Shown here: positions 25,617 through 34,849 of the stretch, piece by piece
Position numbering within the stretch: position 1 is the first letter of the stretch
How the letters are laid out: every line of letters begins with the position of its first letter
Source: Ktedonobacter robiniae
GTDB taxonomy: Bacteria; Chloroflexota; Ktedonobacteria; Ktedonobacterales; Ktedonobacteraceae
Reading direction: 5' to 3'
DNA: 64,000 nucleotides
Assembly (NCBI RefSeq): GCF_016587375.1
Contig: NZ_BNJG01000001.1
Location: forward strand, 4,222,001-4,286,000
Notes under the pieces: model-generated
Told to the model about the DNA's origin: nothing
The model's database searches: none
The model's input: the letters and a program-made list of their open reading frames with translations, nothing else
Translations under genes and position numbers: made by a program

Positions 25617-25777
25617 CAGTATTTGTTAACTCCTGCTTCACCATCTCCACCCGCGTAGGTGCGTACGTAAGCAGCACACTGCTGATGTACGTGCGTAGCG
25701 CCCCTTCACCCAGCATTTATTAACCCTTGCTTCACCATCTCCACCAGCGTAGGCGCGTATGTAAGCAGCCCACTGCT
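25617..25777. repeat. 67-bp direct repeat, two copies
   Basis: 25617-25683 and 25711-25777 are about 85% identical (shared core TTGCTTCACCATCTCCACC, or TCCTGC in copy 1). Each holds GCGTA(G/C)GTAAGCAG-type sequence related to the GTAGCCGCGTACGC repeats. They lie between the protease and the divergent Gly/Trp-rich gene; no gene is present. Confidence 0.75.
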
Positions 25778-25923
25778 CTCATGAGTTTGTATCAATCTAT
25801 ATAATAATATATCGCAAGCAATGACCCTATAGTGCTCTCCTGGAAGTCACACTTCGTAGTAGCGTTCTCAAATGGTGTAAATGACAACTGTGGGTGAACA
25901 CAGGTGCAGTACAAGGAAAAGAC

Positions 25924-26367
25924 ATGAAACACTCCGTTCTACGGAAAACTCTCTGTCTAGCCCTCCTTAGCACTGTCTTTGCTATTGCCTTAGTCATAAC
26001 CACAGCAACAAGCTCATCCGCAGCCACCCTCGCATCCACGAAGGTGCAGACCCCCATAGCCGTGAATATAGGTAGTCACGCTATACAGTGGGGGCCTGGC
26101 TGGGGAGGCGGCTGGCGCGGTGGAGGCTGGGGTTGGCGCGGCGGCGGCTGGGGCTGGCGTGGCGGCGGCTGGGGACCTGGTTGGGGAGGTGGCTGGGGCT
26201 GGCGCGGTGGAGGCTGGGGACCCGGTTGGGGAGGCGGTTGGGGCTGGCGAAGTAGCTGGGGTTGGGGACCCCGTTGGGGCTGGTATGGAGGCTGGGGACC
26301 CCGTTGGGGCTGGCGCGGCGGTGGTTGGGGAGGCGGCTGGGGAGGAGGCTGGGGAGGCGGCTGGTAG
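25924..26367 (+). CDS. secreted Gly/Trp/Arg-rich low-complexity protein
   Basis: 147 residues from ATG 25924 (AAGGAAAAG just upstream). A clear signal peptide (KTLCLALLSTVFAIALVITTATSSSAA, cleavage near residue 35) precedes a mature part made of GGW, GWGWRGGG and GPGWGGGW units, with Trp about every four residues and only Gly, Trp, Arg, Pro, Ser and Tyr. It probably forms an extracellular, aromatic-rich matrix or binds polysaccharide or the spore/hyphal surface (inference). A hairpin 20 bases after the stop (26387-26424) closes the transcript. Confidence 0.75.
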   Translation: MKHSVLRKTLCLALLSTVFAIALVITTATSSSAATLASTKVQTPIAVNIGSHAIQWGPGWGGGWRGGGWGWRGGGWGWRGGGWGPGWGGGWGWRGGGWGPGWGGGWGWRSSWGWGPRWGWYGGWGPRWGWRGGGWGGGWGGGWGGGW

Positions 26368-26386
26368 AGAGAAACCAATGCAACCT

Positions 26387-26424
26387 ATCATCTGGCGCGA
26401 CACCCTTAAGTCGCGCCAGGTGAT
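26387..26424. terminator. hairpin after the Gly/Trp-rich gene
   Basis: ATCATCTGGCGCGAC paired with GTCGCGCCAGGTGAT (one G-T wobble), eight-base loop, followed by AATAATG. Stable, but with little T-tract. Confidence 0.55.
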
Positions 26425-26537
26425 AATAATGTACCCTTTACTCCCCGCCCTCCAGAGCGTCTCCCCCTCGAGTAGCCGCGTACGCAAGTAGCGGGCTCCT
26501 TCTTCCTACTCAATTTCTTCAATATTTCCTCTTTTAC

Positions 26538-26566
26538 TTGACAAACCATCTCTTGTCGGACATACT
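26538..26566 (+). promoter_or_regulatory. promoter of the RecA-like ATPase gene
   Basis: TTGACA, 17 bases, CATACT (with TATAAA four bases on), about 110 bases upstream of the ATG at 26674. A perfect -35 makes this a credible housekeeping promoter. Confidence 0.5.
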
Positions 26567-26673
26567 ATAAATGTATATCGCATAACATTATAAGATTGTA
26601 TTGTATTGTATTCTACACCTTCCATCTCTCCACCTCGTGAAAACGTCCCTCTACTTCCCACATGGAGGCTTAC

Positions 26674-28044
26674 ATGACGAAACACGACCCGCAGGCCTAC
26701 ACCAACCTCTTCGCCCGCCCCTTTATGCCCTTCACCGGACTGAATGACCTCATTCAGCCCTCACCCATCACGAGCATCTGGCCCATCCAAAATCTGCTTC
26801 CCGTAGGCCTGACGCTCCTCAGCGGCGAATCCCGCTCCGGCAAGACCTCTCTCGCCCTCCAACTCATGCTCAATGTCACGCAGGGTCAGTCTTCCTTCGC
26901 TGGCGAGGATCACGATGACTCCCAACCCTTCAAATCCACTCGCGGCCGTGCCTTCTACCTCGGCCTTGATCATTCTCTGCTCCGCCTTCACGAACTCCGC
27001 TCACGCCTGTTGTCGACCCAACCCGGCACTCCCTCACCCAACAATCTCTTCTTTACCAATACCTGGACCCCTCTTACGCCCACCGAGGGCCTGCATGAGC
27101 TTCAAAGCTGGCTTACTAGCTATCCCGATACACGCCTGCTCGTGATCGATAACCTGGCCTCCCTACGCCCCCTCTTTAAAGGTAACGACCGCGAACTGCT
27201 TTCGCTCCTGCGTCGCCTCGCCGAGCAGCAGAATATCAGTATTCCCGTTCTCCATACCTGCAAACGCTCCTCCTCCCTGGCGGCCTCCGTCGATCATCAC
27301 CTCCATCTCAAACGACTTCCCGTCTCCAACTACTACCATCTCGATATACTCGGCTCCTCGCTTGCTCCCTTCTCCCTCACCCTGCATTGCCCAACCTCTC
27401 ACATTCATTTCCGTCACGCCTCCCTCGAAGAGAATCTCGCCCTCACAACACTCAGCGCCCATAAAACTCTCACACCCGAACGCCTCACCATCCTCCATCT
27501 TATCCACACTTGTGAGCACCCCCTTTCACCTGCCCAGGTCACAGCCGCGCTTGGCCTCGACTACACCTGCGTGCGCCAACTCCTCAGCAAAATGGCCAAA
27601 GCCAACCTGCTTACCACCGTCTCCCATGGCCACTACACCCTCCATCCCTTCATCAAACCCCTCGTCCCCGAACTCCTGGCCCAGCATCCTCACCAGCCCA
27701 AATTCGAGATCGCTCACATTCTCCTCTTCCCTAACTCCGAAGACACCCACTCCTCAAACCCCTCCGACACTCCCGAATCCTCTCCCCCAACACCCGCCAT
27801 TCCACCCAAACTCCTGACACCACCTCCAATCTCGCATCCCAAACCCGGATCGCTCACAATCTCGCCCCTCATTCCCATACACTCCTTACCAACCCAAATG
27901 CAAATACCTATCCTGACTAATGTGATGTGCAAGTTGGTGCAAACGGGGTCCAGGGGCAGCGCCCCTGGCGGGGTTCGGGGTGTCCCCGAAAAAATCCCTT
28001 TTTACTTTTTTGTTTGCCGACGCAGGCGGCAAACAAAAAAGTAA
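26674..28044 (+). CDS. RecA/DnaB-like AAA ATPase with winged helix
   Basis: 456 residues from ATG 26674 (GGAGG upstream). N-terminal ATPase of the RepA/KaiC-like class: Walker A SGESRSGKTSLALQ near residue 50, Walker B RLLVIDNLASLRP near 155. A winged-helix segment follows (about 275-330, LSPAQVTAALGLDYTCVRQLLSKMAKANLL), then a Pro/Ser/Thr-rich tail. The last ~35 residues (GSRGSAPGGVRGVPEK...) are translated from a GC-rich intergenic-type repeat and a terminator-like palindrome (27948-28046), so the original C-terminus was probably earlier. Likely a plasmid-replication-derived or DNA-transaction ATPase; no partners adjoin it. Confidence 0.8.
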   Translation: MTKHDPQAYTNLFARPFMPFTGLNDLIQPSPITSIWPIQNLLPVGLTLLSGESRSGKTSLALQLMLNVTQGQSSFAGEDHDDSQPFKSTRGRAFYLGLDHSLLRLHELRSRLLSTQPGTPSPNNLFFTNTWTPLTPTEGLHELQSWLTSYPDTRLLVIDNLASLRPLFKGNDRELLSLLRRLAEQQNISIPVLHTCKRSSSLAASVDHHLHLKRLPVSNYYHLDILGSSLAPFSLTLHCPTSHIHFRHASLEENLALTTLSAHKTLTPERLTILHLIHTCEHPLSPAQVTAALGLDYTCVRQLLSKMAKANLLTTVSHGHYTLHPFIKPLVPELLAQHPHQPKFEIAHILLFPNSEDTHSSNPSDTPESSPPTPAIPPKLLTPPPISHPKPGSLTISPLIPIHSLPTQMQIPILTNVMCKLVQTGSRGSAPGGVRGVPEKIPFYFFVCRRRRQTKK

Positions 28045-28046
28045 AA
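27948..28046. repeat. repeat and palindrome at the end of the ATPase gene
   Basis: CCAGGGGC-AGC-GCCCCTGG and TTCGGGG-TGT-CCCCGAA hairpins (27953-27990), a sequence type found as dispersed repeats in many genomes, followed by a 20-base-arm palindrome 28000-28046 (TTTTACTTTTTTGTTTGCCG). The TAA stop (28042-28044) lies in the palindrome. Confidence 0.75.
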
Positions 28047-28137
28047 CTTAATCTTGCCCTCAGCAAACAGACATGCTATCCTGTATGCCTATACGGCCGT
28101 GCTCGTCGTTTGTCACGCCTGGGCTAAGAGGTGTGTT

Positions 28138-29274
28138 ATGCTCGATCTAAACACTATTCCTATTATCGATAATCATTGCCATCCCTTCCTGCTTCAGCAG
28201 CGGATGGATGCTCAGACTTTTCGTGGCTACTTCAGCGAGGCGACCCATCCCAGCTTTGCCCAGAAGCATGTCTCGCATTCCATCTACTACCTCTGGTTTC
28301 TGCGCCAGGCCGCAGCCTTCTATGGCTGCAAACCGCTTGAAGATGAGATAATCGCGGCTCGCTCACGCTTCGATACCGCAGACCTGGTGCACCGCCTCTT
28401 CGCGGATGCCTATATCGAGGCCTTGGTGCTCGACTCTGCCTACCCACCGCCCACAACCTGTTATGCTCCCGAGCAGATTGCCAGTCAGGGTGGTGTCCGG
28501 GTAGCAACCCTCCTGCGCCTGGAGATCCTGATGCAAGATCTTATTCAGGCACATACCGATTTCGATGAGGTGGTCGCGCGCTATAGCGAAACGGTACGCC
28601 ACGCCCGTAAGCTTGGTTACAGTGGCCTGAAGAGTATCGTGGCCTACCGCACAGGCCTGGAGGTCGCGGAATGGTCAAAAGATGAGGCGGTCGCGGCCTT
28701 TACCGAGGCCCGCGCCCAGGCTACCCGACATGGCGAGCTACGTTTAATGCACAAGCCCCTGCTTGACTATCTCTTACATCAAGCCTTTGAGCAGGCGGCT
28801 GAGCAAGAGCTTCCAGTGCAGTTTCATACCGGCTATGGCGATGGCGATACCGATATGCGCCTGGGCAATCCGCTACACCTGCGCGCCATCTTCGAGCGGG
28901 GCGACTATCAGCGTATGCCCATCGTCCTCCTGCACGAAAGCTATCCCTATGTGCAGCTTGGGGCCTACCTGGCCGCGATCTATCCCAATGTCTACTTTGA
29001 TCTCTCGTATACCATTCCCTTTGTCGAAAAACTTGAAATGCTCACATTCACCCGCCAGGCCCTGAGCATCGCGCCCGCCAGCAAGCTAACCTATAGCTCT
29101 GACGGTATCAATGTCCCTGAAATGCTCTGGGTAGGCGCCAAACGCGTCCGCACCATCCTGGCTCAGGTCCTGCAAGAGATGATCGACGCCGACGAACTCG
29201 ACACATCCCAGGCCCAGCACCTTGCCCGCCTGATCCTGCACGACAACGCCGCCCAACTCTATTTTAAAATATGA
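28138..29274 (+). CDS. amidohydrolase-family protein
   Basis: 378 residues from ATG 28138; an upstream start at 28054 would read through sequence following the palindrome. Metal-dependent hydrolase (TIM-barrel) marks: IDNHCHP at the N-terminus, KSIVAYR (candidate carbamylated or metal-facing Lys), PVQFHTGYGDGD, LLHESYPY and TYSSDG, in the order typical of the amidohydrolase 2 branch related to the N-terminal half of fungal FluG. Substrate unknown. A monocistronic gene. Confidence 0.85.
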   Translation: MLDLNTIPIIDNHCHPFLLQQRMDAQTFRGYFSEATHPSFAQKHVSHSIYYLWFLRQAAAFYGCKPLEDEIIAARSRFDTADLVHRLFADAYIEALVLDSAYPPPTTCYAPEQIASQGGVRVATLLRLEILMQDLIQAHTDFDEVVARYSETVRHARKLGYSGLKSIVAYRTGLEVAEWSKDEAVAAFTEARAQATRHGELRLMHKPLLDYLLHQAFEQAAEQELPVQFHTGYGDGDTDMRLGNPLHLRAIFERGDYQRMPIVLLHESYPYVQLGAYLAAIYPNVYFDLSYTIPFVEKLEMLTFTRQALSIAPASKLTYSSDGINVPEMLWVGAKRVRTILAQVLQEMIDADELDTSQAQHLARLILHDNAAQLYFKI

Positions 29275-29301
29275 TCCGGCCACGCAACCAACTATCAAAT
29301 C

Positions 29302-29343
29302 CCATAGGCGCCCGATTTATCGCGCGCGAGGCGATTTATCGCA
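29302..29343. repeat. copy of the ATAGGCGCCCGATT repeat
   Basis: CCATAGGCGCCCGATTTATC..GAGGCGATTTATCGC, near-identical to 22058-22096. Confidence 0.7.
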
Positions 29344-29466
29344 GTGGTATGGGTGCGTGGTCACGCCTGATCCATGTCATAGGCAAAATAGATCTGCATA
29401 GGCTATTAGGGGAACGCAGCCGCCCATGCAGGAGGGCTGACTGTCCAATATCATGGAGAAATACCA

Positions 29467-29934
29467 ATGTCTGAATCACTTAATTCTGTGACTAATCTCG
29501 CCCAATTTCGCATCGGGATCTCCGCCCTGATCTTTCGCCAGGGCCAGATTCTCCTGGCCCACCGCAGCGATATCGACTGGTGGAACCTGCCCGGTGGCGG
29601 CATGGAACTTGGAGAGACGCTTGAGCAGACCGTCAGCCGTGAGGTCCTGGAAGAAACAGGCCTCCAGGTCGCCGTCGAGCGCCTCGTAGGCGTCTATTCC
29701 AAGCCCCAGAAGCAAGAGGTTGTCCTCTCCTTCCTCTGTCGTATCACTGGCGGCGAACTAACCACAACCCTTGAATCCCGCGAATGCCGCTTCTTCTCCC
29801 CAGATGCCATCCCCGCCAACACCCTCCCCAAACATCGCCAGCGTATCGAAGACGCCCTCCTTAACCAGGAACGCGCCCTCATCCGCAACCAGCTCTCCAG
29901 CACCTCCCACGACCAGAACCTCCCCAACGCGTAA
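29467..29934 (+). CDS. Nudix hydrolase
   Basis: 155 residues, complete Nudix box GGGMELGETLEQTVSREV plus LEETGLQV. GGAGAAA precedes the ATG by six bases. Small soluble enzyme cleaving a nucleoside-diphosphate derivative; the substrate cannot be read from the sequence. It converges on the beta-galactosidase gene across a large palindrome. Confidence 0.9.
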   Translation: MSESLNSVTNLAQFRIGISALIFRQGQILLAHRSDIDWWNLPGGGMELGETLEQTVSREVLEETGLQVAVERLVGVYSKPQKQEVVLSFLCRITGGELTTTLESRECRFFSPDAIPANTLPKHRQRIEDALLNQERALIRNQLSSTSHDQNLPNA

Positions 29935-29949
29935 CACAACGTCTTTTTT

Positions 29950-30030
29950 ATATTATTTGGGTCGGAGGCGTAGAGTGTTCCGCCAGCCGCAGGCTGGCGG
30001 AACACTCTACGCCTCCGACCCAAATAATAT
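29950..30030. terminator. bidirectional terminator palindrome
   Basis: Arms of about 39 bases (ATATTATTTGGGTCGGAGGC...) with apex GCCAGCC-GCA-GGCTGGC, lying exactly between the two convergent genes; its last base adjoins the beta-galactosidase stop codon. Confidence 0.8.
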
Positions 30031-32043
30031 TTATTTCTTCAATACCAGCACGTCCAACGGTCCCATCTCTACCGTTCCCTCAACCTTTCTCTCGTCCAGG
30101 AGGGAGGTATAGCTTCCCATTGGCAGAGTGATCTGCTGCCGCTCCTTGCTCTGATTGAGCACAAAGTAAACCTTCTCGCCGTGCTCGCCCTCGCGTAGCG
30201 TGACCTCGACGCCCTCTGGCGTGTCTAGAACTGGCTCTACGCCTGCCTGCGCGCAAATCTGCTTGATAAGCGTGTGTACCAGTCGCTGCTCAGCGTGCGT
30301 CGCGACATAGTAGGCCTTGCCTTGCCCATAGCTATGCTCAGTGATCGCTGGCTGTTGCGCGTAGTAGTCCTGCCCAAACCTTGCCAGAGCCTGCGCGCCC
30401 TTCAGATGTACCAGCTCGCCCCACTTGGTCGCTGCATAGCGCCCGCGCAACTCTCCCTCTTCGATAACGACCTCGTTGGACATCTGCGGTGTCAGGGGAT
30501 CAAACTCCTCAACATAGATGCCGAGCAGTTCGCGGAGCGCTCCGGGATAGCCGCCTGGGATGACATGCTCATGCTCGTCGACGATGCCGCTGAAGAAGGT
30601 CGTGAGGAAAGTTCCTCCCAGCTCCACAAAGCCTTTGAGCTTCTGCTCCACACCTGGCATGATCATGTGCAGCAGGGGCGCGATGACCAGTTTGTACTCG
30701 CCCAGCTCCGCCTCGGGGGACACGATATCCACCGCAATATTCCGCGCATAGAGCGCCTTATAATAGGTAAGGATCTGTTCATAGTAACGCAACTGATTGC
30801 TTGTCCCCGGCTGATATTCGGAGGACCACCAACTCTGCCAGTCCATGAGGAGCGCGACCTTAGCGTGAATGCGGGTGTTGGCGACCTGTGGGGCCAGCTT
30901 CGCCAGTTCGGCACCCGCCTGGGCTACCTGCTTAAAGATGCGGTTCTGCTCGCTTCCCTCGTGCGAGACGACCGCGCTATGATACTTCTCCGCGCCCGCC
31001 ATGGATTGGCGCCACTGGAAGAAGAGCGCGCCATTGGCTCCATGCGCGATGGACTGCATAATGTGCATGCGCAGTTGTCCTGGTCGTTTATGGGGGTTCT
31101 GTGACTGCCAGTTGACCTGGCTCGGACTCATCTCCATGACGATGTGAGGCTGCCCGCCCTTCGCTCCACGCATGATGTCATGCGGCATGGCGACCTGGGC
31201 CGCGCCGTCATGAGGCGCTGGGTACATATCAAAGGAAACGATGTCCATATGTTTGGCCCAATCGAAGGCATCGACGGGTTTGAAGGCCACCATCAGGTTG
31301 GTCGTCAAGGGGATAGACGGCGTGGCGCGGCGGAGAATCTCCTCCTCCAACTCGTAGCATCCGCGCAGTGAATCGTTCATAAAGCGCCAGTAATCCAGCG
31401 TTTGCGTGGGATTGGTCTGCGCTGGCGTGGTACGCGGCGGCAGCACGTCTTCCCACTCATAGTAGCGCTGGCTCCAGAAGGTGGTTCCCCAGGCCTGGTT
31501 CACCTTGTCTAGCGTCTGATAGCGTTCTTGTAGCCATTTGCGGAACGCGGCGGCACAATTCTCACAATAACAGGCGCCTGTATGGCAGCCATATTCGTTG
31601 TTGAGATGCCACATCTTCAAGGCAGGATGTTTGGCGTAGCGCGTTGCAATCTGTTCAACGAGCGCGCCGGCCTTGCGCCGGTAATCGGGGCTGTTTGGGC
31701 AGTAGTGCTGGCGCGAGCCATGGCTCATGCGCACGCCCTGCTGTGTCACTGGAAGCATTGAGGGGTAAAGGCGGCTCATCCAGGTTGGAGGCGAGGCAGT
31801 CGCGGTCGCCAGGTCCGCGTAGATACCATGCTCTGCCAACATATCCATAATGCGGTCCAGTTGCTCAAAGTGATATTTATGCGGTTCTGGCTCTAGCAAA
31901 GTCCAGGAGAAGATATTAATTGAAACCATGTTTACATGGGCCAGTTTCATCAGGCGCATATCCTCGCGCCAGATCTCCTCTGACCACTGTTCCGGATTAT
32001 AGTCCCCACCATAGAGGATCTTATCAGGAAAATATTGCTGCAT
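30031..32043 (-). CDS. GH42 beta-galactosidase
   Basis: 670 residues, normal GH42 length. Domain A TIM barrel starts ILYGGDYNPEQWSEEIW; acid/base Glu in HLNNEYGCH near 149; Zn-binding cysteines CHTGACYCENC next to it; nucleophile Glu in VMEMSPSQVNW near 310; then the trimerisation domain and a small beta C-terminus. Cytoplasmic, hydrolysing terminal beta-galactose from lactose or plant galactans. No signal peptide. It is monocistronic and not adjacent to the PTS operon. Confidence 0.95.
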   Translation of the reverse strand: MQQYFPDKILYGGDYNPEQWSEEIWREDMRLMKLAHVNMVSINIFSWTLLEPEPHKYHFEQLDRIMDMLAEHGIYADLATATASPPTWMSRLYPSMLPVTQQGVRMSHGSRQHYCPNSPDYRRKAGALVEQIATRYAKHPALKMWHLNNEYGCHTGACYCENCAAAFRKWLQERYQTLDKVNQAWGTTFWSQRYYEWEDVLPPRTTPAQTNPTQTLDYWRFMNDSLRGCYELEEEILRRATPSIPLTTNLMVAFKPVDAFDWAKHMDIVSFDMYPAPHDGAAQVAMPHDIMRGAKGGQPHIVMEMSPSQVNWQSQNPHKRPGQLRMHIMQSIAHGANGALFFQWRQSMAGAEKYHSAVVSHEGSEQNRIFKQVAQAGAELAKLAPQVANTRIHAKVALLMDWQSWWSSEYQPGTSNQLRYYEQILTYYKALYARNIAVDIVSPEAELGEYKLVIAPLLHMIMPGVEQKLKGFVELGGTFLTTFFSGIVDEHEHVIPGGYPGALRELLGIYVEEFDPLTPQMSNEVVIEEGELRGRYAATKWGELVHLKGAQALARFGQDYYAQQPAITEHSYGQGKAYYVATHAEQRLVHTLIKQICAQAGVEPVLDTPEGVEVTLREGEHGEKVYFVLNQSKERQQITLPMGSYTSLLDERKVEGTVEMGPLDVLVLKK

Positions 32044-32250
32044 AGCTCTTAAATGCTGCCTTTCCTTTTCGACATTGATATTATAAGCAGTGTATCACGT
32101 GTGGAATATGAGGGTGTGGAAGTGCCAGCTCCCCAAATCATGTAGGGTCCATGCTTGCATGGACTCCGAGCGTAGCGACGACCACCACGCCCATGCCAAG
32201 CATGGATCCTCCAACTTACTCTATGCAGAATGGTTACCTTTCTCAGCTCC

Positions 32251-32338
32251 ATGATATGTAGACGCGTGTTTCAGCAGCGTCGTGCCCCTTCCCTCCTCGT
32301 CCCATGATATGTAGACGCGTGCGTTTAGCAGCGTCGTC
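32251..32338. repeat. two tandem half-copies of the CGACGCTGC repeat
   Basis: ATGATATGTAGACGCGTG.. at 32251-32285 and again at 32304-32338, same orientation, 53 bases apart. The 32044-32582 gap also holds an imperfect stem around CCATGCTTGCATGG (about 32149-32210); otherwise no gene. Confidence 0.75.
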
Positions 32339-32582
32339 TCTGGTATGGTATTATACGAGTGCAGTTCTGAGAATTGCTGTTTCCAGCAAGAGAGAGGTGG
32401 TTGTGCCGCAACGATGCCGCACTCTCCATACATGTGCTCTCTCTGCTGTTTGTTTTTCAGGGGTCCCACCCTTATAATGGGGAGTGGGAATAGGTTGTAA
32501 AATACAAAATACAAAATTTCGAATTTGTAGGAGTTTGAACGATGCCCAGAACGTCGGTGCAGACTTACGGAGGCTATTGCAT

Positions 32583-34679
32583 ATGACAGTGAATATCGAA
32601 GCTACGGAAGCTGATACTCTAGCACAGCCGCTAGATGTCATTGCACTTTTCCGCACCATGGTTACCGCACGAGCCATCAACGACCTGTTGAAGACTCGCA
32701 AGACTCAGGGTCGTTTCCCTTTCTATATTGGTTGTGCTGGGCATGAGGGTATGGCAGCGGTCGTGGCTGCCTTGCAAGAAAGTGACTGGCTCGCGCTTTA
32801 CTATCGTGACCTGGCCGCCTGGCTCCAGCGCACAGGCGATGTCTATGGACCTCTGCGCGAGGCCTATTCTCGCTCAACTGGCCCCATGTGCTCCGGGCGC
32901 AATATGCCATCGCACTATAGCAGCCGGAGCCATCGCATCCTCCCAGGTGTAAGCGAGGTTGGAGGCCTGGCTCCCTTCGCGGGCGGCGTCGGCTTCTCGC
33001 TTAAGCAGCATGCAAGCAAAGATCTGATTATGTGCTCTACAGGTGATGGTGGCTCAGCCACTAACGACTTCAGCGTGCTTCTGCGCCAGTCGGCTGTGCA
33101 TCAGCTCCCTGTGCTCATGGTCATTGAAGATAATAATTGGGCGATTACGACCCCCTCAGTGATCCAGTATGCCGGCTCGCTCGTGGAGTGGGCAAAGGGC
33201 GCTGGCGTCTACGCGGAAGAGGTCGATGGTACAGATATCATGGCGACCTATGAGGCGAGCAAACGCTTCGTGGCCCGTATTCGTTCCGGCCAGGGTCCAG
33301 TCCTGATGCATCTGCGCCTGGGTCTGCTTGATCCGCATTCCAGTAGCACAGATATCAAGTCCTACCGCAAGAAAGAAGAGATCGCGCTCACGACCGAGAC
33401 CAAGGACCCGGTCAAGAACTTTGGCCGCTGGCTGGTGGCAAACGGTCACTTGCAGGAAGGCGATCCAGAGCGTATGCGCAAAGAAATTCGCTCAGAGCTG
33501 GATCGCGTTGAGCGCGAGGTCTTGCAAGAGCCGGAGCCGGATGGCAGCCGCGTGATGCAGCATGTCGTGGCTGTTCCCGAGTGGCATGAGAATATTCCTC
33601 GTGGTGCCAGGCGTCCTCTGACCATGCTGGGTGCGATCAATGAGGCCCTGGTCGAGCTGGCCGACCGCGATCCCAACTTCTTTGTCTACGGTCAGGATGT
33701 TGGTAGCCCCAAAGGCGGCGTCTTTGGCGCGACTGCCAACCTCGTGCAGAAATATCCTGAGCGCGCCATCAGTAGCCCGCTGAACGAGCAGCTTATCGTG
33801 GGCCTGGTCGCGGGCGCTGGCATGGTCGATGGTAAGGCACGCTGTGCCGAGATCCAGTTTGTCGACTACCATCAGTCGTCGACCCAGACTGTGCGCCTGG
33901 CGGCTCGTACCTCCTATCAGAGCTTTGGCGACTGGTACGCGCCCATGATTATTCGCACTAAGTCGGGCAGCGGTGGTGGTGGCCCCATCTCCAGCAGTAC
34001 CGCGGGCGGCGGCGCCTTTGGCCACTCCAATGCCGGAGAGCAGTGGTTTACCAATATTCCTGGCATGATTACCATCTGTCCCGCGACCCCCTTTGATGCC
34101 AAGGGCCTGTTGTTACAGGCTGCGCGTTCGCAGTCGCCTGTGACCTTCCTGGAGCGTGGTCGCCTCTATCGCTCGGAGCCGCCCAAGGATGCTGATGGCA
34201 ATATCATCCCCCAGATGGCCGAGTACTGGAGCGTCCCCGAGGGTTACTATACCCTCCCCATTGGTAAGGCGCGCCGTATTCGCATCGGCGAAGGCCCGGT
34301 GAGCGTGGCGATTGTCGCCTGGGGTTCGATGACTCTTGAGGCCTGTACCGCCGCAGCCAATATCGTCAAGCAAGAGGGAGGCGCGATTGAGGTAGTTGAC
34401 CTGCGCACGCTGGTGCCCTTCGATGAAGCGACCGTCGCTGCCGCAGTCAAAGAGGCTAATCGCGTCGTTGTCGTGACCGAGGAGTCCGATCTGACCAGCT
34501 ATGGTCGCCATGTGCATTCCTGGATCGTCCAGAACTGCTTCTACGACCTGGACGGCTCGCCAACATTCATCAGTGCGGTCGCAGCGCCAGCCGCTCCCTA
34601 CAACGCGCCCGAAGAGGTTGCCTTCTATCCCACGGCCAAAACTATCGAGGAGCGCATCGCCGACCTGCTCGTCGAATAA
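32583..34679 (+). CDS. fused E1 alpha-beta 2-oxoacid dehydrogenase
   Basis: 698 residues from ATG 32583 (GGAGG ten bases upstream). The alpha half (about 1-310) has the thiamine-diphosphate motif GDGGSATNDFSVLLRQ ending in EDNNWAI; the beta half (about 345-698) has PLNEQLIVGLVAGAGM and the HSNAGEQWF region with its catalytic-type His. Usually these are two genes (bkdA/B, pdhA/B, acoA/B); here they are one chain. It decarboxylates a 2-oxoacid, probably branched-chain, and transfers the acyl group to lipoyl-E2. No E2 or E3 gene is in the window. Confidence 0.9.
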   Translation: MTVNIEATEADTLAQPLDVIALFRTMVTARAINDLLKTRKTQGRFPFYIGCAGHEGMAAVVAALQESDWLALYYRDLAAWLQRTGDVYGPLREAYSRSTGPMCSGRNMPSHYSSRSHRILPGVSEVGGLAPFAGGVGFSLKQHASKDLIMCSTGDGGSATNDFSVLLRQSAVHQLPVLMVIEDNNWAITTPSVIQYAGSLVEWAKGAGVYAEEVDGTDIMATYEASKRFVARIRSGQGPVLMHLRLGLLDPHSSSTDIKSYRKKEEIALTTETKDPVKNFGRWLVANGHLQEGDPERMRKEIRSELDRVEREVLQEPEPDGSRVMQHVVAVPEWHENIPRGARRPLTMLGAINEALVELADRDPNFFVYGQDVGSPKGGVFGATANLVQKYPERAISSPLNEQLIVGLVAGAGMVDGKARCAEIQFVDYHQSSTQTVRLAARTSYQSFGDWYAPMIIRTKSGSGGGGPISSSTAGGGAFGHSNAGEQWFTNIPGMITICPATPFDAKGLLLQAARSQSPVTFLERGRLYRSEPPKDADGNIIPQMAEYWSVPEGYYTLPIGKARRIRIGEGPVSVAIVAWGSMTLEACTAAANIVKQEGGAIEVVDLRTLVPFDEATVAAAVKEANRVVVVTEESDLTSYGRHVHSWIVQNCFYDLDGSPTFISAVAAPAAPYNAPEEVAFYPTAKTIEERIADLLVE

Positions 34680-34689
34680 GATCCTCAGA

Positions 34690-34751
34690 AAGAAAAGAGT
34701 GCGCATAAAAGCCGGGGCATTGCCCCGGCTTTTATGCGCACTCTTTTCTTT
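34690..34751 (+). terminator. terminator of the E1 gene
   Basis: GAAAGAAAAGAGTGCGCATA-type arms, core GCCGGGGC-ATT-GCCCCGGC, 3' side ending TCTTTTCTTTCC, ten bases after the stop. Confidence 0.85.
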
Positions 34752-34849
34752 CCCCTTTTCTGTGCTCGACGTGTGCTAAAAACTATGCTACACTGCGTCT
34801 TAGATGCAAGAAGAACTACGATGCGCTTTTCAAGGAGAACTCTAAAACC

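Noticed and set aside
26014..26487. Pro/Ala/Thr-rich antisense frames opposite the Gly/Trp-rich gene
   Set aside because: Mirror of the repeats; the plus-strand protein has a ribosome site and signal peptide.
30274..31104. 276-aa plus-strand frame opposite beta-galactosidase
   Set aside because: Shadow of a clear GH42 gene. The same applies to long antisense frames at 33492-34025, 34113-34706, 38242-38787, 39464-40021 and 56303-56758.
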